44,991 nt of DNA from Solirubrobacterales bacterium. Its GTDB lineage: Bacteria; Actinomycetota; Thermoleophilia; Solirubrobacterales; Thermoleophilaceae. Shown here one piece after another: positions 15,300 through 23,840 of this stretch. A program made the translations under genes and the position numbers. The stretch covers positions 1 to 44,991 of the forward strand of contig JAAYBF010000156.1 of NCBI GenBank assembly GCA_012718975.1, written 5' to 3'. The notes under the pieces were generated by a model. It ran no database searches, was not told the DNA's origin, and worked only from the letters and a program-made list of their open reading frames with translations. Numbering within the stretch: position 1 is the stretch's first letter; each line of letters begins with the position of its first letter.

Positions 15300-15977
15300 T
15301 CAGCCGCCGAGGCCGGAGATGCCGTCGCCGATCAGCTTCGCCGCGATCACCAGGCAGATCGTCGCCATGATCGCCGCGTTGTTGGCGGTCATCCACTCCC
15401 GGAGGCCGTCGAGCGTCCGGCGCGACCGCTCGCCCAGCGCCAGGTAGAGCACGACCGGCGCCGCCACCCCGACCGACGCCACGACCGCGAACACCGCCAG
15501 CGCCGCCACCTCGGAACCCGTGCCAGCGCCGGTCTGGGCGATCGCTGCGGCGGCCCCCACGACCAGCAGCAGGTTCTTCGGGTTGACGGCGACCAGCGCG
15601 GCCGCCAGCGCCGCCGAGCGCACCGCTGTGAAGCGGTCGACGGTCCGCATCCAGGCCGGCGTCGCGCCCTCCTCGCCGTCGCGCGGCCGGCCACGCCAGC
15701 GCCGGAGCGCCACGCCGACGAGCAGCACGCCGAGCACCAGCTGGAGGACGCTCGACCAGCTCGCCGGGCCGCCGGACTCGTGGGCTCCGGCTCCCCCCGC
15801 CGCGGCGAGCACGATCCCGCCCACGACCAGGATCGCCACCACCCATCCGACGACGAACGCCGGCCCGTTCGCGCGGGCGCGCGGCGTGCCGAGCATCAGC
15901 ACGACGCCGACGATCGGGACCGGGCTCAGCGCCACCCCGACCGCGAACGACAGCACCTGCCCAATCGCCTCGGCCAC
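15300..15977 (-). CDS. GAP/LysE-like family membrane transporter
   Basis: This 225-residue protein has about six hydrophobic segments. It matches the GAP (Sap, sulfolipid-addressing) family of the LysE exporter superfamily, with SPVPIVGVVLMLGTPRARAN near the N-terminus, NPKNLLLVVGAAAAIAQ in the middle and LREWMTANNAAIMATICLVI at the end. In mycobacteria relatives are tied to glycolipid export, but the substrate here cannot be told. It lies in a run of same-strand membrane genes (DUF389, GAP, NhaA). Confidence 0.82.
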   Translation of the reverse strand: MAEAIGQVLSFAVGVALSPVPIVGVVLMLGTPRARANGPAFVVGWVVAILVVGGIVLAAAGGAGAHESGGPASWSSVLQLVLGVLLVGVALRRWRGRPRDGEEGATPAWMRTVDRFTAVRSAALAAALVAVNPKNLLLVVGAAAAIAQTGAGTGSEVAALAVFAVVASVGVAAPVVLYLALGERSRRTLDGLREWMTANNAAIMATICLVIAAKLIGDGISGLGG

Positions 15978-16008
15978 GCCGCCACGCTACCCGACTCGCG
16001 GGCCCGCG

Positions 16009-17235
16009 TCAGCCTTCCGGCGCCGGCGTCGAGACGCGGCGGCGGCCGGCGGAGATCAGGATGGCGGCGCCGACCGCGGCGCTGAGGATCGAGCCGGCGA
16101 AGACGCCGAGCTTTGCGGCATCGACGATGCCGGGGTCCTCGTAGGCGAGCTGTGTGATGAACAGGGAGACGGTGAAGCCGATGCCGGCGACGCCGGCCAT
16201 GCCCCAGACGTGGACGGTCCGGATCGCCGCCGGGATCGTGCCGATGCCGAAGCGGACCAGCAGCAGGATCGTGCCGGCGATGCCGACCAGCTTGCCGACC
16301 ACCAGCCCGAGCACGATCCCCCACGAGATCGGGCTCGTGGCGGCGTCGGAGAGCATCTCGCCGCTGAGTGGGATGCCCGCGTTCGCGAGCGCGAAGATCG
16401 GCACGACGAGCAGGGTCGTGAGCGGGTGGATGCGGTGCTCGAGGATCTCCAGCACCGGCCGTCCGGCGATCGGCCGCGCCGGGGTCAGCAGACCGACCGT
16501 CACACCCGCGATCGTCGCGTGGACGCCGGACTCGAGCATCGCCACCCAGACCGCGATCCCGATCGGGATGTAGGCGAGGATCGGCCGCACCCCCGCGGCG
16601 CGCATGCCGACGATCGTCGCCAGGCCGACCGCGACCGCGCCCAGCCAAGCGGGCGACAGCCCCTCGCTGTAGAAGATCGCGATGATCGCGATCGCGACGA
16701 TGTCGTCGACGACCGCGACCGTGAGCAGCAGCAGCTTCAGCGACGTCGGCACCCAGCGGCTGAGCAGCGCCAGCACCCCGACCGCGAACGCGATGTCGGT
16801 CGCGGTCGGGATCGCCCAGCCCTTCCCCCCGTCGCCGTCGCCGAGCCCGGCGACGACCAGGACGAAGATCGCCGCCGGAAGCGCCACGCCGCCGAACGCG
16901 CCGAGGATCGGCACCGCCGCCGCCCGCCGGTCGGCGAGCTCTCCGACGACCAGCTCGCGCTTGACCTCGAGCGCAACGACGAAGAAGAACAGCACCATCA
17001 GCCCGTCGTTGACCCAGTGCTGGAGGTCCTCGGTGATCGACGCCGAGCCGATCCCGATCGTCAGCTCGGTCGACCAGAACGACTGGTAGCTGTCGCCGAC
17101 GTTCGCCCAGATCAGCGCGACGATCGTCGCCGCGAGCAGGAACGCGCCGCCGACGGTCTCGTCGCGGGCGAACTCGGCGGCCGCGCCGAGCTGCTGGCGG
17201 ACCTTGCGCGCGGGGCGGCGGATGGCTGGAGACAA
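16009..17235 (-). CDS. nhaA: Na+/H+ antiporter NhaA
   Basis: This 408-residue, roughly 12-helix protein exchanges two protons for one Na+ (or Li+) across the cytoplasmic membrane. The ion-binding aspartates are present: Asp177 and Asp178 in VAVVDDIVAI (E. coli Asp163/Asp164) and Asp147 in TATDIAFAVG (Asp133). The pH-sensor region ALEVKRELVVGEL and the VPIFALANAGI motif are also intact. The start is TTG 17235; an in-frame stop lies four codons upstream, so no longer form is possible. The 5' leader is strongly structured, suggesting RNA-level control. Confidence 0.96.
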   Translation of the reverse strand: MSPAIRRPARKVRQQLGAAAEFARDETVGGAFLLAATIVALIWANVGDSYQSFWSTELTIGIGSASITEDLQHWVNDGLMVLFFFVVALEVKRELVVGELADRRAAAVPILGAFGGVALPAAIFVLVVAGLGDGDGGKGWAIPTATDIAFAVGVLALLSRWVPTSLKLLLLTVAVVDDIVAIAIIAIFYSEGLSPAWLGAVAVGLATIVGMRAAGVRPILAYIPIGIAVWVAMLESGVHATIAGVTVGLLTPARPIAGRPVLEILEHRIHPLTTLLVVPIFALANAGIPLSGEMLSDAATSPISWGIVLGLVVGKLVGIAGTILLLVRFGIGTIPAAIRTVHVWGMAGVAGIGFTVSLFITQLAYEDPGIVDAAKLGVFAGSILSAAVGAAILISAGRRRVSTPAPEG

Positions 17236-17300
17236 GACGGAACCTCAGGGTCGACGGAAAGTGTCGCCGACCAGTCTTCCCGGCACACCTGGCCCGGAGC
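17236..17300 (-). promoter_or_regulatory. Structured leader of nhaA (candidate cis-regulatory RNA)
   Basis: On the minus strand a perfect 8-bp stem (GGTCGGCG with CGTCGACC, one G-U, 17249-17256 and 17265-17272, loop ACACTTTC) lies about 13 bases before the TTG start. Upstream of it is GTGTGCCGGGAAGACTGG, with a second possible helix through CCGG strings. Na+ or pH-responsive RNA motifs are known upstream of nhaA in other bacteria. Whether this belongs to one of them cannot be decided by eye. Confidence 0.45.
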
Positions 17301-17345
17301 GTACCAGTGAGCCCTCGGCCGGCCGGGCTGCGACAGTTCCCCGCG

Positions 17346-17927
17346 ATGACCGATCGCGGAGAACTGAGCGAGGCCGAGCGCGAGGAGGCGCGGCGGCGGG
17401 CGCGGGGCTTCGACCGCATCCGCCAGTGGGGCGATCCGGTGCTCCGCACGCCCGCGGCCACGGTCACGGACTTCGACGCCGCGCTCGCCCGCCAGGTCGC
17501 CGAGATGACGGCGGTCGTCGACGACGTCGGCGGAGCCGGGATCGCGGCGCCGCAGCTCGGCAGCCTCACGCGCGTGATCGTCTGCCGCAGCGAGCCCGAC
17601 GGGCCCGTCGCCGCGCTCGTCAACCCGGCCGTCGAGGAGGTCGCCGACGAGACCGACGTCGCGACCGAGGGCTGCCTGTCGATCGGCCGCGCGACCGTGC
17701 TCGTCGACGTCCCGCGGCCGGTCGCGGTCACCGTCACCGCCCGCACCCCCGACGGCGCCGAGACACGGATCGAGGCCGAGGGCGGCCCGGCCCGCGTCCT
17801 CCTCCACGAGATCGACCACCTCGACGGCGTCCTGATGCTCGAGCGCGCTCTGCCCGACCACCGCCGCGCCGCCCTGCGCGCGCTCGCCGCGGGCGAGCCG
17901 TGGCGGCCCGACGACGGCGACAGGTAG
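17346..17927 (+). CDS. def: Peptide deformylase
   Basis: This enzyme removes the formyl group from the N-terminal methionine of new proteins in the cytoplasm. All three metal-site motifs are present: GAGIAAPQLG (residues 64-72), EGCLS with ligand Cys110, and HEIDHLDG with ligands His154 and His158 and catalytic Glu155. The length is 193 aa from ATG 17346; an in-frame GTG at 17307 would add 13 residues that do not look conserved. It is divergent from nhaA. As it lacks fmt or rpoZ neighbours, it may be an additional deformylase rather than the main one. Confidence 0.95.
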   Translation: MTDRGELSEAEREEARRRARGFDRIRQWGDPVLRTPAATVTDFDAALARQVAEMTAVVDDVGGAGIAAPQLGSLTRVIVCRSEPDGPVAALVNPAVEEVADETDVATEGCLSIGRATVLVDVPRPVAVTVTARTPDGAETRIEAEGGPARVLLHEIDHLDGVLMLERALPDHRRAALRALAAGEPWRPDDGDR

Positions 17928-17953
17928 CTCGCGACCCCGGCCCGGAGGTCCCG

Positions 17954-19426
17954 TCAGAGCTTGCTCTGCTCCGACAGCAGCCAGAGCGCGAGGGTGGTGA
18001 AGCAGACCATGACGGCGAGCATCACGTACTGGCTGCGGGCGGCGCGGCGGGGGTCGTCGAAGAGGGCGACGGCGCGGTCGTGGGCGAGGATCAGGCCGCA
18101 GACGTGGCCGGCGACGATCGCCGCGACCTGGAAGTACCAGATGAACGTGGTCGAGATGACGGTGAAGTCGATCTCACGGCCCGCGGTGCCGAAGATGTCG
18201 ACGCCGTCGCCGAGCGGGTCGGAGGCCAGCCGGAGGATGTCCTGGCCCTGGAAGGCGAAGAAGCTCACGTAGTGGGCGAGCGTGTAGGCGAGCGCGATCG
18301 GCGCGAGGGTGTGGGCGAACAGCCGCGCCAGGTCGCGCACCGAGCCGCCCCCGGACACCCGCGCCACCCCCCAGGCGCCGAGCGAGAAGAACGCGACGAC
18401 GAGCGCCACCGTCGCCAGCATCGACAGCCCGAAGACCAGCTCGAGCGCGAACACCGGGCCGAAGCCGACGCCCTCGACCGCCTCCTGCAGCGAAGGGATC
18501 CAGCCGTTGTAGGTCGGCCCCGAGCTGAACCCGTCGAAGCTGACGATGCCGATCAGCGCGCAGACGAACGTCACCGCCCCCGGCCCCGGCCGCCAGTGGG
18601 CGAGGCCCGACAGCGGCCGCTGCACGCCGACGCGGTCGCCGCGGCGCTCCCACGGCGAGATCCGCGCGATCAGGTTGAAGTAGACCGAGAACGCCTCGCC
18701 GCGGTCGCACCACTCCTCGATCCCGTAGAGCGCCATCCCGATCCACGTCGCGACCGAGTAGACGAGCGCCGCCTGGGCGATCGTCGCCGGCACGTCGCCG
18801 CCGTTGGCGGCCAGCTCGAGCCAGCCGAAGGCGACGATCCCGACGACCGCGGGCCAGCGGCCGAGCCGCTCGGGGTAGGCGAACGGCGCCTCGACCGGGC
18901 CGCCCGCCGCGCGCGAGGCCAGCCAGGCGACCGCGCGCGCCACCACCCGCCACGGGTTCAGCGCGCGGAACACGTCGCCGAGCAGCAGCGACAGCGGCAG
19001 CAGCCCGAGCCAGAAGGTGATGTAGACGAAGGTCGGCGCGATGTTCTCGGCCGGGTTCGAGCTGCCGCGCAGGCCGGCGACCACCACCAGCGCGAACAGG
19101 CCGGCGCCGACCGTGCCGCAGAGCGCCCCGACCACCGGGCTCGCGACCGCCCTGCCGAAGCGGCCCTCGAGCGGCCGCCAGCTGTCGGCCTGCAGCCGCG
19201 GGCGCGGCCACAGCGTCGCCAGCGCTACGAATGAGACGACCAGCACCACAGCTGCCGACCAGAGAAACAGCCACGTCGGCAGCGGGACGTCCTGGCGGCC
19301 GGTGATGCCGTGCGCCTCTGCCGCCGCCGGCAGCGCGAGCGCGACCGCCGCGCCCGCGAGCACGCCGAGCCACACCGTGGGCACCCTCCAGGCCCTTCCT
19401 CCCGACACGCCGACGGAGTATGACAA
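17954..19426 (-). CDS. Large polytopic membrane protein (fenitrothion hydrolase-like annotation family)
   Basis: This protein of up to 490 residues has an N-terminal signal-like helix (VWLGVLAGAAVALALPAAAEA) and about ten to twelve more hydrophobic segments. It has conserved-looking loops such as AEAHGITGRQDVPLP, GDVFRALNPWR, IEEWCDRGEAFSVYFNLIAR and LAHYVSFFAFQGQDILRLAS. Similar actinobacterial proteins are, from memory, often labelled fenitrothion hydrolase, a label I would not trust functionally. The start is uncertain: TTG 19426 is the longest, but GTG 19384 or GTG 19375 lie right behind GGAGG. I cannot assign a function. Confidence 0.7.
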   Translation of the reverse strand: MSYSVGVSGGRAWRVPTVWLGVLAGAAVALALPAAAEAHGITGRQDVPLPTWLFLWSAAVVLVVSFVALATLWPRPRLQADSWRPLEGRFGRAVASPVVGALCGTVGAGLFALVVVAGLRGSSNPAENIAPTFVYITFWLGLLPLSLLLGDVFRALNPWRVVARAVAWLASRAAGGPVEAPFAYPERLGRWPAVVGIVAFGWLELAANGGDVPATIAQAALVYSVATWIGMALYGIEEWCDRGEAFSVYFNLIARISPWERRGDRVGVQRPLSGLAHWRPGPGAVTFVCALIGIVSFDGFSSGPTYNGWIPSLQEAVEGVGFGPVFALELVFGLSMLATVALVVAFFSLGAWGVARVSGGGSVRDLARLFAHTLAPIALAYTLAHYVSFFAFQGQDILRLASDPLGDGVDIFGTAGREIDFTVISTTFIWYFQVAAIVAGHVCGLILAHDRAVALFDDPRRAARSQYVMLAVMVCFTTLALWLLSEQSKL

Positions 19427-19442
19427 CCGGCGAGCGGACCGG

Positions 19443-20387
19443 TCAGCCGCGATCGTCGCCGCCCGGCTCGATCTGCAGCAGCCGCTCCGCCGGGGCGTGC
19501 TCGACCTGGAGCGTCGCGTGGTCGATCTCGAACCGCTCGGCGACCATCCGGTCGAGCTCGCGGCGCAGCGCGTGGCAGTCCTCGCCGGCCGGGACGAGCA
19601 CGTGCGCGGACAGCGCCGGGAAGCCCGACGTGACCTCCCAGACGTGGAGGTCGTGGACCTCGACGACGCCGGGATGGCCGGCGATCGCTGCCGCGATCTC
19701 GTCGGCGTCCATCCCCTTCGGCGCCCCCTCGAGCAGGATGCGGCCCGAGTCGCGCAGCAGCCGCCAGCCGCCGCGCAGCATGATCGCGCAGACGGCGAGC
19801 GCGGCGATCGCGTCGGCCTGGTCGAAGCCGGTCAGCACGATCACGACGCCGGCGACCGCGGCGAACAGCGAGGACAGCAGGTCGGCGAGCGCGTGCAGGT
19901 AGGCGCCCTCGACGTTGAGGCTGCGCCGGCTCGCCCGCGACAGCGCCCACGCCGCCACCACGTTGACGAGCGCGCCGAGGACGCCGACGACGATCACGAA
20001 GCCGCCGTCGACGTCGGGCGGGTCGGCGAGGCGGCCGACCGCCTCGTAGCCGATCAGCGCCGCGAAGACCAGCAGCGACGCCCCGTTGATCTGGGCGCTG
20101 AGGATCTCCGCCCGCTTGAAGCCGAAGGTGAACCGGCCCGACGGCGGCCGCGCGGCGAGCCGCACCGCCCCGAGCGCGAGCGCGATCGCGGCGGCGTCGG
20201 TGAGCATGTGCGCCGCGTCGGAGATCAGCGCGACCGAGTTGGCGATCACGCCCGCCACGACCTCGACGACCATGAAGCCGACGATCACCGCGAGCGCGAT
20301 CGCCAGCCAGCGGCCCTGCGCGTCGGCGCTCACGCCGTGCGCGTGGCTGTGCTCGTGCTCGTGGCTGTGGCCGCCGCCCGCGCCCAT
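19443..20387 (-). CDS. Cation diffusion facilitator (Zn/Co/Cd exporter, CzcD-like)
   Basis: This 314-residue CDF protein exports divalent metals in exchange for protons. A His-rich N-terminus (GHSHEHEHSHAHG) precedes six helices. The transport-site residues appear as SDAAHMLTD (His60, Asp64) in helix 2 and LHALADLL (His and Asp) in helix 5. The cytoplasmic C-terminal domain ends in DHATLQVEHAP. The His at the helix 2 site suggests Zn or Co preference rather than Mn or Fe. The ATG at 20387 directly opens the His-rich segment. It is a single gene, divergent from the methyltransferase-like gene. Confidence 0.93.
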   Translation of the reverse strand: MGAGGGHSHEHEHSHAHGVSADAQGRWLAIALAVIVGFMVVEVVAGVIANSVALISDAAHMLTDAAAIALALGAVRLAARPPSGRFTFGFKRAEILSAQINGASLLVFAALIGYEAVGRLADPPDVDGGFVIVVGVLGALVNVVAAWALSRASRRSLNVEGAYLHALADLLSSLFAAVAGVVIVLTGFDQADAIAALAVCAIMLRGGWRLLRDSGRILLEGAPKGMDADEIAAAIAGHPGVVEVHDLHVWEVTSGFPALSAHVLVPAGEDCHALRRELDRMVAERFEIDHATLQVEHAPAERLLQIEPGGDDRG

Positions 20388-20526
20388 TCGGCGGCGACCA
20401 TAGCGGCGGGCCGCGAGCCGGCGAACGAGGTGGGAATGAGTACTGCTCCCGGTTGCTCGCGCCGCCCGCGGCGGTTCCCTAGGGTTGCCGCCCGATGACG
20501 GCGCGCGCCACGACCGGGAGGGCCTG
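20388..20526. promoter_or_regulatory. Divergent intergenic region (CDF exporter / methyltransferase-like)
   Basis: These 139 bp lie between divergent genes and must hold both promoters. I see no convincing hexamer pair or metal-regulator palindrome. Confidence 0.3.
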
Positions 20527-21135
20527 ATGGCCGGCTGGGCGCTGCTGTTCCTCGGCGTGTACCTGCTGCTGTGCTTCGGCGCGCGGACGATGGTCCACCA
20601 GGCGCGCACCGGCTCGACGGGCTTCAAGGGCATCAGCGGCGCGCCCGGATCGGCGGAGTGGGTCGGCGGCGTGCTGTTCGCGGTCGCGCTCGCGCTCGGG
20701 GTGGCCGCACCGCTGCTCGACCTCGCCGGCGTGCTCGGCCCGCTGCCGCTGCTCGACGCCGAGGTCGTCCAGGCCGCCGGCGGCGGCCTGTTCTTCGGCG
20801 GGCTGGTCTCGACGGTCGTCGCCCAGGCGGCGATGGGCGACTCGTGGCGGATCGGCGTCGACCACGCCGAGCGGACCGAGCTGGTCACCGACGGGCCGTT
20901 CGCCTACGTCCGCAACCCGATCTTCGCCGGGATGATCCCCGCGACGCTCGGGATCGCGCTGCTGGTCGGCAACGTGGTCGCGGTCGTCGCGGTGGTCCTG
21001 CTCGTCGTCGCGCTCGAGATCCAGACCCGCCGCGTCGAGGAGCCCTACCTGCTGAGCACCCACGGCAGGGCCTACGCCCGCTACGCGGCGCGGGTGGGAC
21101 GCTTCTTCCCGGGCGTCGGCCGCCTGCGCGCGTAG
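20527..21135 (+). CDS. Isoprenylcysteine methyltransferase-like membrane protein
   Basis: This 202-residue protein has four to five helices and the ICMT/PEMT fold signature in its C-terminal half: TDGPFAYVRNPIFAGMIPAT (SAM-binding) followed by RRVEEPYLLSTHGRAYARYA. These proteins methylate lipids or small hydrophobic acceptors at the membrane. Bacterial members rarely have known substrates. ATG 20527 is preferred over GTG/ATG-type starts upstream because it begins the first hydrophobic helix. It stands alone between divergent and convergent neighbours. Confidence 0.82.
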   Translation: MAGWALLFLGVYLLLCFGARTMVHQARTGSTGFKGISGAPGSAEWVGGVLFAVALALGVAAPLLDLAGVLGPLPLLDAEVVQAAGGGLFFGGLVSTVVAQAAMGDSWRIGVDHAERTELVTDGPFAYVRNPIFAGMIPATLGIALLVGNVVAVVAVVLLVVALEIQTRRVEEPYLLSTHGRAYARYAARVGRFFPGVGRLRA

Positions 21136-21164
21136 GCCGCTGTCCGCTGTCCGCGGCCGGTCCG

Positions 21165-22550
21165 TCAGGCGGCGACGGGCACGGCGTGGTTGGAGAGCAG
21201 CAGGTCGTCGGGGTCGATGGCCGTGCGGATCGCCGACAGGCGGGCGAGGGTCTCCGGATCGAAGAACTCGCTCGCGGTGGTCGGCCGCTCGGCGAAGTTC
21301 AGGTAGCGCCGGCCGTTCCCGGCCGGGGCGAGCGCCTGCTGGACCCGGGCGATGTCGGCGAGGACCTGCTCGGGCTCGCCGCCGAGCCCGGGCATCCCGA
21401 CCGCGCTGTAGACGATCTCGCCGTCGAGCCTGCCGAGCGCGCCCGCGCCGTCGGGAACGCGGGAGGCGGCACCGCGCATGTGGCGGAGCTGGGCGGCCAG
21501 CAGCGTCGATCCCGACCCCGGCCCCGCGGTCTCGGTGAGCGCCGCGCAGGCCTCGGCGGTCAGCGCGCCGATCATGCCGCCGTCGGCGACGCCCGGCACC
21601 GGCTCCTCCGGGTCGCCGTTGATCCGGCAGAGCCCGGCGGCCGGCATCGCCGCGTAGGTGTCGACGATCGGGTCGCCGAGCGCGCGCAGCGGCGCGAGCA
21701 GCTCCGCGCCCTCGGCCTCGCCGCCGGCGAACGCCGCCGTCACGTCGATCAACGGCACCGCGCGCAGCGGCTCGGGAATCTCGGGCAGTGGCGGCAGCGT
21801 CAGGTAGCGGACCGCGGAGGTGACCGTCTCGGGCAGCCCGGCGATCCACTCGCGGTAGGCGTCGAGGACCTCGGGTCCGCGCTCGGCCGGCCAGGCGATC
21901 ATGCCGGCGTAGGCCTCCGCGAGGGGGAACAGCTCGATCTCGACCGCGGTCACGACGCCGAACCCGGCGCCACCGCCGCGCAGCGCCCAGAACAGGTCGG
22001 GCTCGCTCTCGGCGGTCGCGCGGACCCGCTCGCCCGCCGGCGTGACGAGCTCGACCGCCGTCACGCTGTTGCAGGCCAGGCCCTGTGCGCGGGTCTGCCA
22101 GCCGATCCCGCCGCCGAGCAGGAAGCCGACCACGCCGACCGTCGGCGACGAGCCGTGCAGCACCGACAGCTCGTGACGACCGGCCGCCTCGGCGACCTCG
22201 CCCCAGAGCACGCCCGCCCCGATCCGCGCCCGGCGGGCGGCCGGATCGACCTCTACGCCGCCGAGACCCCCGGTGCGCAACAGCAGCGCCTCGCCTAGCG
22301 GGCCGACCGGCCCGGCGCCGTGGCCGGTGCGCTGCGGAGCGACGCGCAGGCCGTTGCCCAGGGCGAACGCGAGCGCCGCCGCGACGTCCTCCGGCGAGGC
22401 GACCTCCACGACGGCCGCGGGGTGCTGGTCGACGGCGAGGTTCCAGGACTGGCGGGCGGCGTCGTAGCCGTCGTCGCCGGGGGCGTGGACCGCGCCGGAG
22501 AGCTCCGCGCGGAGGGGTGCGACATCGAGAGGGGACGAGTCCTGGGCCAT
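21165..22550 (-). CDS. FAD-linked oxidase (berberine bridge enzyme-like)
   Basis: This 461-residue flavoprotein of the PCMH/VAO family has an FAD-binding N-terminal domain with RTGHGAG, where His77 is the likely covalent 8-alpha attachment residue, then SPTVGVVGFLLGGGIGW and LFWALRGGGAGFGVVT. The C-terminal berberine-bridge segment is RRYLNFAERPTTASEFF plus DPDDLLLSNH. The second, 6-S-cysteinyl anchor of the plant enzymes is not apparent. It should oxidise a sugar, alcohol or secondary metabolite using O2; the substrate is unknown. No signal peptide is seen. GAAGGA precedes the ATG. It is divergent from the SDR gene across about 106 bp. Confidence 0.92.
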   Translation of the reverse strand: MAQDSSPLDVAPLRAELSGAVHAPGDDGYDAARQSWNLAVDQHPAAVVEVASPEDVAAALAFALGNGLRVAPQRTGHGAGPVGPLGEALLLRTGGLGGVEVDPAARRARIGAGVLWGEVAEAAGRHELSVLHGSSPTVGVVGFLLGGGIGWQTRAQGLACNSVTAVELVTPAGERVRATAESEPDLFWALRGGGAGFGVVTAVEIELFPLAEAYAGMIAWPAERGPEVLDAYREWIAGLPETVTSAVRYLTLPPLPEIPEPLRAVPLIDVTAAFAGGEAEGAELLAPLRALGDPIVDTYAAMPAAGLCRINGDPEEPVPGVADGGMIGALTAEACAALTETAGPGSGSTLLAAQLRHMRGAASRVPDGAGALGRLDGEIVYSAVGMPGLGGEPEQVLADIARVQQALAPAGNGRRYLNFAERPTTASEFFDPETLARLSAIRTAIDPDDLLLSNHAVPVAA

Positions 22551-22656
22551 GGTGCGTCCTTCGGGGTCGAGCTTGTTCGGGGTGTGCGCCTCCAGGAGTG
22601 AAGCACCGCCCGCGGCGGTTGCCAACCGGCCCCGCGCGCGGCCGTAGACTGGACGC

Positions 22657-23619
22657 GTGCGGGCGTTCGTCACGGGGGCGGAGGGGTTCATCGGCCGTGC
22701 GCTGTCGGAGCGGCTGCGCGGCGACGGCTGGGAGGTCGCCGGGGTCGACTTCGCGGCCGTGCCGGAGCGCGCCGTGGTCGCGGGCGACGTCGCCGAGCCC
22801 GGCCCCTGGCAGCGGGCCGCGAACGGAGCCGAGGTCGTCGTCCACACCGCCGCGATCGTCTCCAACGCCCACGGCCTCGACACCAGCTGGCGGGTCAACG
22901 TGCTCGGCACCCGCCGGGCGCTCGACGCCGCCGTCGCGGCCGGCGCGCGACGGTTCGTCCACGTCTCGTCGGTGCGGGCGTTCTCGGACCTCGGCTTTCC
23001 GCCGGGCGTCGACGAGAGCCACCCCGTCCGCCCCGACGGCAACCCCTACGTCGACACCAAGATCGCCAGCGAGCAGGTCGTGCTCCAGGCCCACGCGGCG
23101 GGCGAGATCGACTGTGTCGTGATCCGCCCCGGCGACGTCTACGGCCCGGGGTCGCGGCCCTGGACGCTGCTGCCGCTCGAGATCATCCGCAGTGGCCGCT
23201 TCGTCCTGCCCGCCCGCGGTCGCGGCACGTTCAGCCCGGTCTACGTCGATGACCTCGTCGACGGCCTGGTGCGCGCGGCGACGGTCCCGGAGGCCGCGGG
23301 CGAGGTGATCACCGTCAGCGGCGGCGCCGACGTGCCGGCACGCGACTTCTTCGGCCACTACTTCCGGATGCTCGGCCGCCGCGGACCGCTCTGCCTGCCG
23401 ACCCCGGTGGCGGTCGCCGGCGCCCGCCTCGCCGGCGGGCTCGAGCGCCTCCGCGGCCGCGAGACCGAGATCAACGCCACCAGCATGCGCTACCTCGCCC
23501 GCCCCGGCGGCTACTCGATCGCCAAGGCCCGCCGCCTCCTCGGCTACGAGCCGGCCGTCGGCCTCGACGAGGGCATGCGCCGCACCGAGGCCTGGCTGCG
23601 CGAGCGGGGGTTGGTCTGA
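22657..23619 (+). CDS. NAD-dependent epimerase/dehydratase (extended SDR)
   Basis: This 320-residue Rossmann enzyme has the cofactor motif TGAEGFIG at residues 6-13, Tyr131-x3-Lys135 (YVDTK) as the catalytic pair and VSSVRAF with the catalytic Ser. RPGDVYGPGSRPW and FSPVYVDDLVDGL are typical of sterol-dehydrogenase or nucleoside-sugar epimerase-like extended SDRs. It begins at GTG 22657. The substrate is not deducible. It could share a regulatory region with the divergent FAD oxidase, and the two may act on the same pathway, but that is a guess. Confidence 0.9.
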   Translation: MRAFVTGAEGFIGRALSERLRGDGWEVAGVDFAAVPERAVVAGDVAEPGPWQRAANGAEVVVHTAAIVSNAHGLDTSWRVNVLGTRRALDAAVAAGARRFVHVSSVRAFSDLGFPPGVDESHPVRPDGNPYVDTKIASEQVVLQAHAAGEIDCVVIRPGDVYGPGSRPWTLLPLEIIRSGRFVLPARGRGTFSPVYVDDLVDGLVRAATVPEAAGEVITVSGGADVPARDFFGHYFRMLGRRGPLCLPTPVAVAGARLAGGLERLRGRETEINATSMRYLARPGGYSIAKARRLLGYEPAVGLDEGMRRTEAWLRERGLV

Positions 23620-23840
23620 CAGGGGACCGACGAGGGTCCGGGCCGCGCCGCCTGCGGGTCCTGTCTCCGGTGGTGGCCTTCGTGCTCGGCTTCGCTTAGC
23701 GCTCCCCCGATCAGCGTGGTGCCCGCCCTCCGTGAAAGTGGCTTCGGGAGCAGCTCCGCGCTTCGCCTGCGCGCGAAGGTCACCACCGTCGCCACCCGCA
23801 GAGGCCGGCGCTGGTACCCGCACCGGCCCGCACCATGCTC
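23620..23840. other. Convergent intergenic region
   Basis: These 221 bp hold no convincing gene. The stretch contains a short inverted repeat CTTCGC/GCGAAG around 23760-23785 that might act as a hairpin. It separates the SDR gene from a compositionally different patch. Confidence 0.35.

Noticed and set aside
15520-17310. Plus-strand open frame of about 596 codons over GAP and nhaA
   Set aside because: It is antisense to genes with unmistakable family motifs; its own translation is repetitive Asp/Arg-rich sequence.
20479-23823. Minus-strand open frame of about 1,114 codons
   Set aside because: It is antisense to the methyltransferase-like and SDR genes and out of frame with the FAD oxidase, with Arg/Pro-rich low-complexity translation.
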